Source of the DNA: Streptomyces sp. NRRL F-5126
GTDB lineage: Bacteria > Actinomycetota > Actinomycetes > Streptomycetales > Streptomycetaceae
Length of the DNA stretch: 64,000 nt
Direction of reading: 5' to 3'
Assembly: GCF_000721265.1 (NCBI RefSeq)
Contig: NZ_JOFZ01000005.1
Location: 62,001 to 126,000 of the forward strand
Below the pieces are notes generated by a model. The model made no database searches. It saw only the letters and a list, made by a program, of their open reading frames with translations, and was not told the DNA's origin. Positions within the stretch are counted from its first letter, which is position 1, and every line of letters begins with the position of its first letter. Below are positions 56,540 through 64,000 of the stretch, one piece after another. The translations under genes and the position numbers were made by a program.

Positions 56540-56540
56540 A

Positions 56541-56591
56541 AGGTGCCGGGCGACGGCTCCGGCGGGTCGCCCGCCGGAGCCGAGGGCACCT
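56541..56591. terminator. Bidirectional terminator after tdk
   Basis: CGGCTCCGGCGGG and its 13-bp complement with a 3-base loop, extended outside by AGGTGCC/GGCACCT, between two convergent genes. Confidence 0.8.
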
Positions 56592-56968
56592 CAGGAGGGG
56601 CAGACGCTCCTGGTGCTGATGTAGACCTGCGTGGGCTTGGCGCCGTTGAAGGCCCAGCCCTCACGCGGCTTCATGCAGATCGTCTTGTGGTTCGAGAACC
56701 GCACATAGGCCACGTCGTCGTGGCGGGTGTTCATCGCGCCCTTCGCGCTGCGGCTGGCACCGAGTGTCTGCCAGTAACCGGTGTCCTTGAACCTCCCGGT
56801 CATCGTGTTGCCGTTGTAGAAGCAGACGTAGGGGTAGGGGCACGCGGGGCGGGCGGCCGCCGACGCGGAGTGCGCGTCGGCGGACGCCATGGCCTGCGCT
56901 GAGGTGGCCAGGCCGCCGGCCATGGCACACGCGGCGAGGACGGACGCGGTGGCGAGACGAAGTCGCAT
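56591..56968 (-). CDS. Small secreted protein, possibly I36-like peptidase inhibitor
   Basis: A 125-residue precursor with a clear signal peptide (MRLRLATASVLAACAMAGGL, cleavage near ASAQAMA). The mature part of about 95 residues has Cys residues in CPYPYVCFYNG, ICMKP and the C-terminal SVCPS, fitting two disulphides. The pattern recalls the I36 / Streptomyces metalloproteinase-inhibitor (beta-gamma crystallin) fold, but the match is loose. ATG 56968 follows AGGAGG at ideal spacing. Confidence 0.75.
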   Translation of the reverse strand: MRLRLATASVLAACAMAGGLATSAQAMASADAHSASAAARPACPYPYVCFYNGNTMTGRFKDTGYWQTLGASRSAKGAMNTRHDDVAYVRFSNHKTICMKPREGWAFNGAKPTQVYISTRSVCPS

Positions 56969-57298
56969 GAGGACCTCCTGTGCTCGGCTGATCCCGGGAC
57001 GCGCTGCCGAACGTGTCGCCGGGCTTGCCCGCACCACGTTGCCGCCGGCCGGGTACAACCGGCCAGTGCGTCAGGACCCTTGGCCGCAGGACGGGACGTC
57101 CCACCCGGTGACCTGCGCATTCGCCGGTCGGGATGAGGCGTCCGCGGGACGCGGAGCGGGCTGCGCGCCGCACCGGACGCCCGGTGGCGGGGCGGCGCCC
57201 GGCGTACCGCGCCGGACACGTACGATCGTTGATCGCGAAATCAAAGTGGCCGCCGGAGCGTTACGCGTACGGAGCCCGTACGTATCGAAGGAGCACGC
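56969..57298. other. 330-bp divergent promoter region
   Basis: Separates the small secreted protein gene and the FMN reductase gene. No gene was recognised. It is somewhat A+T-richer near 57225-57250 (GATCGTTGATCGCG), where a promoter for the reductase is likely. Confidence 0.5.
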
Positions 57299-57868
57299 AT
57301 GCCGAAGCTGGGGATCATCATCGCGAGCACTCGCCCCGGGAGGGTCGGCCTGCCCGTCGCCCAGTGGCTCGACAAGGAGGCCCGCGGGCACGGCGGTTTC
57401 GACGAGGTCGACCTGATCGACCTGGCCGAGGTCGGCCTGCCGTTCATGGACGAGCCGAGCCACCCGAGGCTCGGACAGTACACGCACCAGCACACGCGTG
57501 ACTGGAGTGCCCGGATCGACGCCTGCGACGCGTTCGTGTTCGTCATGCCGGAGTACAACTACGGCTACAACGCCGAGTTGAAGAACGCGATCGACTTCCT
57601 GCACAGGGAGTGGCGCTACAAGCCGGTCGGCCTGGCGAGCTACGGCGGTGTGGCGGCGGGCACCCGCGCCGCGCAGATGATCAAGCAGGTCGTCACGACG
57701 CTCAAGATGACCCCGGTCTTCGAAGCGGTGTCCATACCCTTCGTCCAGCAGTTCCTCGACGACGAGGCGGTGTTCACGCCGAACGAGATGCTCGAGGGCT
57801 CGGCCAAGTCGATGTTCGACGAGCTCGTGCGCCAGGAGGCCGCACTGCGGCCGCTGCGGTCCGCCTGA
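57299..57868 (+). CDS. NADPH-dependent FMN reductase family protein
   Basis: A 189-residue flavodoxin-fold oxidoreductase. The N-terminal phosphate-binding loop is IIIASTRPGRVGLPVAQW, and the FMN-contacting MPEYNYGYNAELKNAIDF lies near residues 82-99. Such enzymes reduce FMN or quinones with NAD(P)H. ATG 57299 follows GAAGGAG at good spacing. It is co-directional with the sulfurtransferase gene but has its own promoter region. Confidence 0.9.
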   Translation: MPKLGIIIASTRPGRVGLPVAQWLDKEARGHGGFDEVDLIDLAEVGLPFMDEPSHPRLGQYTHQHTRDWSARIDACDAFVFVMPEYNYGYNAELKNAIDFLHREWRYKPVGLASYGGVAAGTRAAQMIKQVVTTLKMTPVFEAVSIPFVQQFLDDEAVFTPNEMLEGSAKSMFDELVRQEAALRPLRSA

Positions 57869-57895
57869 CCACCGCGCGTGGGTGATGATGGCCGC

Positions 57896-58738
57896 ATGAC
57901 AGCCATCATCACCGCGCGGGAACTCGGGCAGGCCCTGGCGGGGGAGCGTCCGCCCGTTCTGCTCGACGTCCGCTGGCAGCTGAGCACGGCCGCGGCGGCC
58001 GGCGCGCCGCCCTTCGACGGGCGCTCGCAGTACGCGGCGGGCCACATTCCGGGCGCGGTCTTCGTCGACCTCGACCGCGAACTCGCGGCCCCGCCGGGGG
58101 AGCGCGGCCGCCACCCGCTGCCCGACACCGCCGAGTTCGGTGCCGCGATGCGCCGCGCCGGGGTGCGCGCCGGCACCCCGGTCGTCACGTACGACGGCGG
58201 GCAGGGCTGGGCCGCGGCGCGCGCGTGGTGGCTGCTGCGCTGGACGGGCCACGAAGATGTGCGTGTCCTGGACGGCGGCCTCGCCGCGTGGCCCGGCCCG
58301 CTCTCCACCGGCGTCGAGGAAGCGGCCGAGGGCGACTTCCTGCCCGTGCCCGGCGCGATCGGCCTGCTCGACGCGGACGGCGCCGCCGCGCTCGCCCGCG
58401 AGGGCCTGCTGCTCGACGCACGCGCGGCGGAGCGCTACCGGGGCGACGTGGAGCCCGTCGACCGGGTCGGCGGGCACATCCCCGGCGCGGTCTCGGCGCC
58501 CACGACGGACAACGTGACCGAGGACGGTGCCTTCAGGACCGCCGCCGAACTGGCCGCGAGGTTCGAGGCACTGGGCGCGGGGCGCGCGTCCGGGGTGGGC
58601 GTCTACTGCGGCTCGGGCGTCTCCGCGGCGCACGAGGTGCTGGCGCTGGAACTCGCGGGCGTCCCCGCCGCGCTGTACGCGGGCTCCTGGTCGGAGTGGT
58701 CACGTGACGAGGAGCGCCCGGTGGAGCGCGGCGCTTAG
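57896..58738 (+). CDS. Sulfurtransferase (thiosulfate/3-mercaptopyruvate type)
   Basis: A 280-residue two-domain rhodanese. The first, inactive domain contains GRSQYAAGHIPGAVFVDLD. The second carries the persulphide-forming C238 in VYCGSGVSAAHE. The CGSGVSA loop is typical of 3-mercaptopyruvate rather than thiosulfate transferases. Cytoplasmic, with no signal peptide. ATG 57896 lies 28 bases after the FMN reductase stop, so the two may be co-transcribed. Confidence 0.9.
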   Translation: MTAIITARELGQALAGERPPVLLDVRWQLSTAAAAGAPPFDGRSQYAAGHIPGAVFVDLDRELAAPPGERGRHPLPDTAEFGAAMRRAGVRAGTPVVTYDGGQGWAAARAWWLLRWTGHEDVRVLDGGLAAWPGPLSTGVEEAAEGDFLPVPGAIGLLDADGAAALAREGLLLDARAAERYRGDVEPVDRVGGHIPGAVSAPTTDNVTEDGAFRTAAELAARFEALGAGRASGVGVYCGSGVSAAHEVLALELAGVPAALYAGSWSEWSRDEERPVERGA

Positions 58739-58756
58739 GCCGCGCCCGGAGGAGGC

Positions 58757-58774
58757 GCGCCCGGAAGCGGGCGC
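58757..58774. terminator. Short hairpin between convergent genes
   Basis: GCGCCCG-GAAG-CGGGCGC, a 7-bp stem with a GAAG loop, between the sulfurtransferase and MFS stops. Confidence 0.5.
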
Positions 58775-58799
58775 CCGGCCCGCCGCCCGAGCAGGCGCG

Positions 58800-60308
58800 T
58801 CACCTGCTCGCGGGGGCGGGTTCCTCCTCCTTGACGTGCGTCTGGCTCATATGGCGCGGAACGGCGAAGCAGACCACCGCGATCAGCCCGATCACCAGCA
58901 CGGCCGCGGGCAGCAGCAGGGAGTTGCCCATGGCCGTGCTGAACCCGGAACCCAGGGCGGCCGGGAGCTTGCCGGACGCGCCGGCGAAGGACTCGGCGGA
59001 GCCGCCGGCGGCCTTGCCCAGGTGCGAGACGAGCTGTGCCTGCATCAGGGCGGCGATGCTCGCGCTGCCCAGCACGGCGCCGACCTGCCGCGTCGTGTTG
59101 TAGACGCCCGCGCCCGCGCCTGCCTGGTGGATGGGCAGATTGCGGTTGGCGGTGGTGCCGATGGGCGACCACATGAACGCGTTGGCGATGCCCAGCAGCG
59201 CGACCGGCAGCAGGAACTGCCAGATGGGCACGGACGGAGACATGACGCGGCTGAGCCAGAGAAGCGACACGGGGAACGCCGTCATGCCGATGCCGGCGAG
59301 CAGCCGCGGGTGCACCCGGTCGGTGAGGCGTCCCGACCAGGGCGCCAGGACGCCGGAGAGCACGGCCATCGGAACCAGCAGCAGCGCCGCGCGCGTCGGG
59401 GAGAAGCCCCGCACGACCTGCGCCCACAGCATGAGCGGGAACGACATGGCGGTGATGGAGAACCCGACGGTGGTGATGGCGATGTTCGCGAGGCTGAAGT
59501 TGCGGTCCTTGAACAGGCCGAGCGGCACCAGCGGCTCGCCCCTGTTGCGGGACTGCCAGAACACGAAGGCGGCCATCACCACGACACCGGCGATGATCAG
59601 CCGCCATACGGTGATCGGGCCCGAGATGGTGCCCCAGTGGTAGGTCTGGCCCTCCTGGATGCCGAACACGATCAGGAACATGCCGAGGCCGCTGAGCGCC
59701 ACGCCGGCCAGGTCGAAGCGGTGCGTGTGCGTCGGCAGCTTCGGTACCAGGCGGACCGCCAGGACGAACGCCACGACCCCGACCGGCACGTTGATGAAGA
59801 AGATCCACGCCCAGCCCAGCGAGTCGACCAGGACGCCGCCCACGATCGGCCCCACGAGCGTCGCGATCCCCGCGACGGCTCCCCACAGGCTCATGGCCCG
59901 GCCGCGCTGGTGGGCGGGGAAGGTGCGCGTGATGACGGCCATGGTCTGCGGCGTCATCATGGACGCGCCGAGGCCCTGCACCACCCTTGCGATGATCAGC
60001 CCGGAAATGGTGTGGCTGAGCCCGCACCACATGGACGCGCCGGTGAAGAGCACGAGACCGGCCAGATAGATGTTCTTCGGCCCGAACCTGTCACCGAGCC
60101 GACCGGTCAGCAGCAGCGGTACGGCGAAGGCGAGCAGGTAGGCGCTGGTCACCCAGACCACGTTGCTCACGTCCGCCGAAAGCCCCTTCATCAGGGCGGG
60201 GGTGGCGACGGAGACGATCGTCTGGTCGACAAGGATCATGAAGAAGCCCACCACCAGCGCCCACAGCGCCGGCCACGGGCTCACTGGTCGGTCGTCCGAT
60301 ACGGCCAC
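58800..60308 (-). CDS. MFS drug transporter, DHA2 (EmrB/QacA) type
   Basis: A 502-residue proton-driven exporter with 14 predicted helices. Helix 1 carries FFMILVDQTIVSVATPAL, the DHA2 motif D1. Motif A is GRLGDRFGPKN, and motif C-like GIATLVGPIVGGVLVDSLGW is present. GTG 60308 has GAGGAGC upstream and lies inside the end of the padR gene (28-bp overlap), so the pair is translationally coupled. The PadR regulator probably controls it in response to a toxic ligand. Confidence 0.92.
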   Translation of the reverse strand: MAVSDDRPVSPWPALWALVVGFFMILVDQTIVSVATPALMKGLSADVSNVVWVTSAYLLAFAVPLLLTGRLGDRFGPKNIYLAGLVLFTGASMWCGLSHTISGLIIARVVQGLGASMMTPQTMAVITRTFPAHQRGRAMSLWGAVAGIATLVGPIVGGVLVDSLGWAWIFFINVPVGVVAFVLAVRLVPKLPTHTHRFDLAGVALSGLGMFLIVFGIQEGQTYHWGTISGPITVWRLIIAGVVVMAAFVFWQSRNRGEPLVPLGLFKDRNFSLANIAITTVGFSITAMSFPLMLWAQVVRGFSPTRAALLLVPMAVLSGVLAPWSGRLTDRVHPRLLAGIGMTAFPVSLLWLSRVMSPSVPIWQFLLPVALLGIANAFMWSPIGTTANRNLPIHQAGAGAGVYNTTRQVGAVLGSASIAALMQAQLVSHLGKAAGGSAESFAGASGKLPAALGSGFSTAMGNSLLLPAAVLVIGLIAVVCFAVPRHMSQTHVKEEEPAPASR

Positions 60309-60877
60309 GGAAGCTCCTCGTTCTGCAGTCGGATGATGAGGGCGCGCAGCCAGTCCCGTTCGGCGGCCTGGATGGTCCGCAGGTAATCGGCGACGAACCA
60401 GTACGCCTCCGGCACGTCGCTCGTGCGGAGCCCGGCCAGCACGCGGTCGGCCTCGTCGACCATCTCGGTCAGCCGCTCGGCCCGGTGCGTGAGGTGCCCT
60501 ACGACCTGGCCGCGCGGGAGGTTGTGCGACTCGCCGAGCGCCAGCGGGAACCTCGGGTACTCGTTGACGGGCGAGTCGAGCATCGCGCTGACCTGCTCGG
60601 ACAGCACGGCCCTGCCGGCCCGGGTGATCTCGTACGTCGTACGCTCCGGCCGGTTGCCCTCCTTGGCGGTGCCGCACGAGACGGCCAGGCCGTCCCGGGC
60701 CAGCCGCTCGACCGTGTGGTAGAGCGAGCCGGGCCTGACCTTGACGATGTGGTCCTCGTGCCGCTCCTTGAGCAGGGAGAACATCTCGTACGGATGCATC
60801 GGCCGTTCGACCAGCACCGCGAGACAGGCGACAGCGAGTGGGGTGAGCGGGGAGATGGCTGCGTTTCCTCGATCCAA
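60281..60877 (-). CDS. PadR-family transcriptional repressor
   Basis: A 198-residue regulator. An N-terminal winged helix (PLAVACLAVLVERPMHPYEM, then VRPGSLYHTVERLARDGLV) is followed by a Vir/PadR C-terminal dimerisation helix region. The start is uncertain: no ATG or GTG fits, so TTG 60877 is proposed, with AGGA 9 bases upstream inside the operator. It overlaps the MFS exporter gene by 28 bp, which suggests a self-regulated efflux operon. Confidence 0.87.
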   Translation of the reverse strand: MDRGNAAISPLTPLAVACLAVLVERPMHPYEMFSLLKERHEDHIVKVRPGSLYHTVERLARDGLAVSCGTAKEGNRPERTTYEITRAGRAVLSEQVSAMLDSPVNEYPRFPLALGESHNLPRGQVVGHLTHRAERLTEMVDEADRVLAGLRTSDVPEAYWFVADYLRTIQAAERDWLRALIIRLQNEELPWPYRTTDQ

Positions 60878-60881
60878 GTGA

Positions 60882-60901
60882 AATATTCCTACTGGAATAT
60901 T
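60882..60901. promoter_or_regulatory. Perfect PadR operator
   Basis: AATATTCCTACTGGAATATT has 8-bp arms around TACT, in an A+T-rich patch 5 bp upstream of the proposed padR start. On the minus strand it includes the probable ribosome site. Confidence 0.75.
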
Positions 60902-60937
60902 AACCCACTCGGGGGAGTGCAAAGGCCCGCGCACATG

Positions 60938-60977
60938 GGAAGGGCCCGCCGGTGCCTGCGCACCGACGGGCCCTTCC
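60938..60977. terminator. Terminator downstream of sepH
   Basis: GGAAGGGCCCGCCGGTGC pairs with the complementary arm ending GGGCCCTTCC, with one internal mismatch and a 4-base loop, directly after the sepH stop. Confidence 0.75.
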
Positions 60978-60995
60978 GCGGATCCCTGCCCGGTC

Positions 60996-62069
60996 CTACT
61001 CCTTCTTCTTGCGGCGCGTGCCGAAGACGATCTCGTCCCAGCTCGGCACCGCCGCGCGCCGGCCGGGCCGTACCCCGTCGGCCTCGGCCTGACGGTCCGT
61101 CGTGCCCGTCAGCCTGTCGCGGTGTCCCGACACGGACCGCGGCATCAGCACGTCCGCGTACGCGGACCCGGCGGAGGCGGCGGGAGCCACCGTCTCCTCG
61201 GCCTCCGGCTCCTCCACGGGCTCGGGCGACACCGGCTCGGCCGGGGCCGTCCTGTCCGGGACCACCAGATCGCCGCGGAAGCTCGGCACGGCCTCCAGCA
61301 GGCTGGTGAGCGAGTCGCGCTCGCGCTCACGGGGGTCGCGCGCCTCGGCGCCGTCCGCGTCCGGCTCCTCGGACGTGACCGCGGGACGCTCGGGAGCGCG
61401 ATCGAGCGCTCGCTCCAGCGAGCGGTCCGGGCGCTCCCGCGGCAGCCGGGCGATGCGCGGCACGAAGGGGAAGCTCGGCTCCTGGGCCGCGACCGTGTCG
61501 TCCGTGTCGCCGATCAGCGCGCGCGCCTCGTCGTCCACGGCCTGGACGAGTCGGCGCGGCGGGTCGTACGTCCAGCTCGCCGAGTGCGGTTCGCCCGCGA
61601 CGCGGTAGACGAGCAGCACCTCCCAGGTGCCGTCGTCGCGCCGCCACGAGTCCCACTGAACGGTGTCCTTCTCGGCACCGCGCAGCAGCAGCCGCTCCTG
61701 CACGGCCTCGCCCAGCTGGGGGCCCGCGTTCTCGCCGGGGCGCCGCACCGCGGTCTTCCGTGCGCGCTCGGCCATGAAGGCGCGCTCCGCGAGCACCGGC
61801 CCCTCGAAGCGGCGCACCCGGTCCACGGGGATGCCCGCGAGCTGCGCCACCTCTTCGGCCGAGGCACCCGCTCGTATACGCGCCTGGATGTCACGGGGGC
61901 GGAGATGGCTCTCCACCTCGATCTCGATCTGGCCCAGGCGCGCACGGTCGTTGCGGACGGCGGCGCGCAGCCGCTCGTCGATGGGAAGGGTGTATTCCGT
62001 GCTGTCGGCAGCCTTGAGCACCAGTCGTGTGCCGTCGTTGGAGACGGCCACGACACGCAGTTCGGGCAT
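60996..62069 (-). CDS. sepH: Cell-division protein SepH (DUF3071)
   Basis: A 357-residue actinobacterial FtsZ-interacting protein. The N-terminal DUF3071 region starts MPELRVVAVSNDGTRLVLKA and contains a helix-turn-helix (IQARIRAGASAEEVAQLAGI, about 64-83). The middle is acidic and disordered. The C-terminus ends in the conserved VPSWDEIVFGTRRKKK motif. In S. venezuelae, SepH binds FtsZ and promotes its assembly during sporulation. ATG 62069 follows GGGAGG. It is transcribed alone, ending in a hairpin. Confidence 0.93.
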   Translation of the reverse strand: MPELRVVAVSNDGTRLVLKAADSTEYTLPIDERLRAAVRNDRARLGQIEIEVESHLRPRDIQARIRAGASAEEVAQLAGIPVDRVRRFEGPVLAERAFMAERARKTAVRRPGENAGPQLGEAVQERLLLRGAEKDTVQWDSWRRDDGTWEVLLVYRVAGEPHSASWTYDPPRRLVQAVDDEARALIGDTDDTVAAQEPSFPFVPRIARLPRERPDRSLERALDRAPERPAVTSEEPDADGAEARDPRERERDSLTSLLEAVPSFRGDLVVPDRTAPAEPVSPEPVEEPEAEETVAPAASAGSAYADVLMPRSVSGHRDRLTGTTDRQAEADGVRPGRRAAVPSWDEIVFGTRRKKKE

Positions 62070-62556
62070 GGGAACCTCCCGGGTGGTGCCTGCCGACGTC
62101 ACGTGCGTCGCTGCTTCCGCTGGTCGAGTGTGGCCTGCCCGGGTGCAGCCTGCCACAACCTTGCCGTGTTGCCCGGCGTGTCGGGCAGTAGCCCTGGATC
62201 GCCGTTATGGCACGGTTACCTGTTTGCGACGCAGAGTGACGTACCTGGTCACTCTGTGCAGCAGGCGCCCGTGCGGTGCAACGGCCCCGCCGGATCGAGT
62301 GCCACGTGCGGCCCCCTTCCGAAGGTCCCGGACAACCGCGAGGAGGTCCGGCCCCAGGGCTCCAAACAGTACTCCATTCGGGCCATCCAGGTGGAGGGAC
62401 GCGCCGCCCGGGTCCGCCGTGACGCCGCCGCCGCGCCGCGTTCACTCCGCCCACTCGGTGGCACTGTTCACACAATCCGCCGAATCGGAACTCCTCGCTT
62501 CGCCCATCTGTCCCTATCTGGTGCAAGCCGTGACAGTCGTTCAAGCAGGGGCCGGG
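62070..62556. other. 487-bp divergent region upstream of sepH
   Basis: No convincing gene. It contains a 9-bp-arm inverted repeat at 62232-62256. A smaller dyad, TGCCCG...CGGGCA, lies near 62169-62186. The GTG at 62530 is an in-frame alternative start for the downstream membrane protein. Confidence 0.55.
62232..62256. promoter_or_regulatory. Inverted repeat CAGAGTGAC / GTCACTCTG
   Basis: Perfect 9-bp arms flank GTACCTG. It lies 163 bp from the sepH start and 301 bp from the divergent membrane-protein gene. It is a possible dimeric-regulator site. Confidence 0.5.
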
Positions 62557-63453
62557 ATGGATCAGAAGCTGGACAGCGGTACGAAACGCTACGACAGCGG
62601 GACGAACGGCACGGAACCCAGGGAGAAGCGGATCGACCTGAGCCTGCCGCAGGTGGCCGGCAGCGCACTCGCGGCCATCGCGGCGGCGATCCTGGCCTCG
62701 CAGCTCAACGTGTACGGAACGATCATCGGCGCAGGCGTGGTCAGCGTCATAGCCACCTGCGGCGGCTCGGTCTTCCACTACCTGTTCCGCCGCACCGGCC
62801 ACCACCTGCGCGGCGCGGCGGACGGCGTGCGGCCGAGGGCGCGCCAGGTCCCCGTGGTGGACGACCGGACCCTGGCCATCCGCAAGGCGGCCGGGCACCG
62901 CCCCTCAGCAGGCCACGACGGGCTGCCCGACACCCTGGACGTACTGGACGCGGACTACGGCGAAGCCACCACGCACGGGAAGCGGCGCCGCGGCTGGAAG
63001 CGCCCGGTGCTCACGGCCGTCGCCGTCTTCGCCGTCGCCATGGTCTGCATCACCGGCTACGAGCTGGCCGCAGGGCACGACCTCGCCGGAGACGCCCGCA
63101 CGACCATCGGGTCCGTCGTCGGCGGCGGGGGAGGGGACGACGGCAAGCAGACGCCGTCGACGCCCGCCACCACCCCCTCGGACTCCACCGGCTCAGGCGA
63201 TACGGGCCAGGGCTCCGCCGGCACGGGCGGCGGAGCCGACCCGGCCACGTCGCCGGGCACCGGCGGCGACGGCCGGGGCTCGGCCGACCCGAACGGGCAG
63301 GCCCCGTCGGGCGACCCGTCACCCGGCAGCTCCCAGCAGGGATCCACCGGGCAGACACCCTCCGCGCCCACGCCCACCCCGTCCACGTCCGCCACGGGCA
63401 GTGGCGGCACGCAGCAGGGACCGGACATCGCGCCGAGCGGGGCGGGCGACTGA
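62557..63453 (+). CDS. Membrane protein with long disordered extracellular tail
   Basis: A 298-residue protein of unknown function. A hydrophobic hairpin-like segment (about 30-68: VAGSALAAIAAAILASQLNV, then YGTIIGAGVVSVIA) precedes a basic cytoplasmic stretch. A second transmembrane helix follows (about 150-172). Residues 190-298 are almost entirely Gly, Ser, Thr, Pro and Gln and probably extend through the cell wall. ATG 62557 has AGGGGCC upstream; GTG 62530 would add nine residues. It is divergent from sepH. Confidence 0.75.
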   Translation: MDQKLDSGTKRYDSGTNGTEPREKRIDLSLPQVAGSALAAIAAAILASQLNVYGTIIGAGVVSVIATCGGSVFHYLFRRTGHHLRGAADGVRPRARQVPVVDDRTLAIRKAAGHRPSAGHDGLPDTLDVLDADYGEATTHGKRRRGWKRPVLTAVAVFAVAMVCITGYELAAGHDLAGDARTTIGSVVGGGGGDDGKQTPSTPATTPSDSTGSGDTGQGSAGTGGGADPATSPGTGGDGRGSADPNGQAPSGDPSPGSSQQGSTGQTPSAPTPTPSTSATGSGGTQQGPDIAPSGAGD

Positions 63454-63478
63454 GGCAAGCACCGCCCGGCGCCGGCAG

Positions 63479-64000
63479 TCATTCGCCGAGCACGCGCCGC
63501 AGGTAGTCGTTGGCGAAGACCCGGTCCGGGTCGAGACGGTCCCTCAGGGCCGTGAACTCGCCGAACCGCGGATAGGCGCCGGACAGGTACTCCGCGTCCC
63601 GCGAGTGGATCTTCCCCCAGTGCGGCCTGCCGCCGTGCGCCACCATGATCTTCTCGACGGCCCCGAAGTACGCCTGGTGCGGGGTGCCCCTGTACAGGTG
63701 CACGGCGATGTACGCGCTGTCCCTGCCCGACGCCGTCGACAGGGCGATGTCGTCCGCCGGGGCCGTGCGCACCTCCACGGGGAAGCTCACCCTCAGCGGC
63801 GACGCGTCCACCATTCGCTTCACCTCGCGCAGCGCCGCGGGCGCCGCCGCCCTGGGCAGCGCGTACTCCATCTCCACGAACCGCACCCGGCGCGGAGACG
63901 TGAACACCTTGTAGGGGACATCCGTGTATGTGCGCGCCGACAGGGCACGGCTCGACACCCGGGCGATCGCGGGTATGGCCATCGGCGCCGCGCGGCCCAC
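63479..64000 (-). CDS. D-arabinono-1,4-lactone oxidase family protein (C-terminal part; N-terminus beyond window)
   Basis: The last 173 residues of an FAD-linked sugar-lactone (gulono/arabinono-lactone) oxidase. The family's conserved C-terminal motif HWGKIH is present (about 48 residues from the end), followed by the terminal RLDPDRVFANDYLRRVLG. The family is about 430 residues long, so some 250 residues including the FAD-binding domain lie past 64000; the GTG at the very edge is not the start. Confidence 0.88.
   Translation of the reverse strand: MGRAAPMAIPAIARVSSRALSARTYTDVPYKVFTSPRRVRFVEMEYALPRAAAPAALREVKRMVDASPLRVSFPVEVRTAPADDIALSTASGRDSAYIAVHLYRGTPHQAYFGAVEKIMVAHGGRPHWGKIHSRDAEYLSGAYPRFGEFTALRDRLDPDRVFANDYLRRVLGE

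Overview
The window is high-G+C actinobacterial chromosome and is almost certainly Streptomyces. Third codon positions are nearly all G or C. It carries the principal sigma factor HrdB next to the sporulation regulator WhiH, both topoisomerase IV subunits, the FtsZ regulator SepH, and ptsH behind a DasR-type operator. This backbone matches, from memory, the order of the Streptomyces coelicolor region around SCO5808-SCO5855. I saw no rRNA, tRNA, CRISPR array, transposase, phage genes or polyketide/NRPS cluster.

Layout. 1-5.1 kb: a window-truncated secreted GH31 enzyme with its own palindromic operator, then a divergent FAD monooxygenase/TetR pair sharing an operator. 5.4-15.3 kb: core housekeeping genes: TerD, a YdbC-like protein, a phosphoglycerate-mutase-family protein, an ADP-ribosylglycohydrolase, RNase HII, RecQ fused to a phosphoribosyltransferase-like domain, DUF4192 and an NrtR-type Nudix regulator. 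A possibly broken gene lies in a 0.67-kb stretch before the Nudix gene. 15.4-26.6 kb: an ABC-type fusion protein with a degenerate ATPase, whiH, hrdB, a secreted trypsin-like protease, parE, a small membrane protein and a NarL-type two-component system.

27-37.8 kb looks like an accessory carbohydrate island set into the core. It holds a 1425-residue secreted multidomain enzyme resembling GH87 alpha-1,3-glucanases, a LacI repressor, a lipoprotein sugar-binding protein, two permeases and a cytoplasmic GH13 alpha-glucosidase. There is no ATPase gene, so the importer probably uses the shared MsiK ATPase. The logic is depolymerise outside, import oligosaccharides, cleave inside. I infer an alpha-1,3-glucan (nigero-oligosaccharide) utilisation locus. 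TTGCG-type half-sites recur in all three of its upstream regions.

37.8-50 kb: a citrate synthase-like protein with an N-terminal helix-turn-helix, divergent from a second citrate synthase across an A+T-rich perfect palindrome; a GntP permease divergent from a CitA/DcuS-type two-component system; parC; and a pair of M16 peptidase homologues, one catalytic and one lacking the zinc motif. 50-64 kb: ptsH with a dre site, a GNAT/acyl-CoA synthetase fusion with an unusually long linker, DUF5998, a nucleotide pyrophosphatase, thymidine kinase, a small secreted protein, an FMN reductase, a sulfurtransferase, a PadR-MFS pair with a perfect operator, sepH, a membrane protein with a long disordered tail, and the C-terminal part of a sugar-lactone oxidase cut by the window edge.

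Several genes have a TAnnnT box only 6-9 bases before the start codon and no ribosome-binding site, which suggests leaderless transcripts. Strong hairpins separate most convergent gene pairs.
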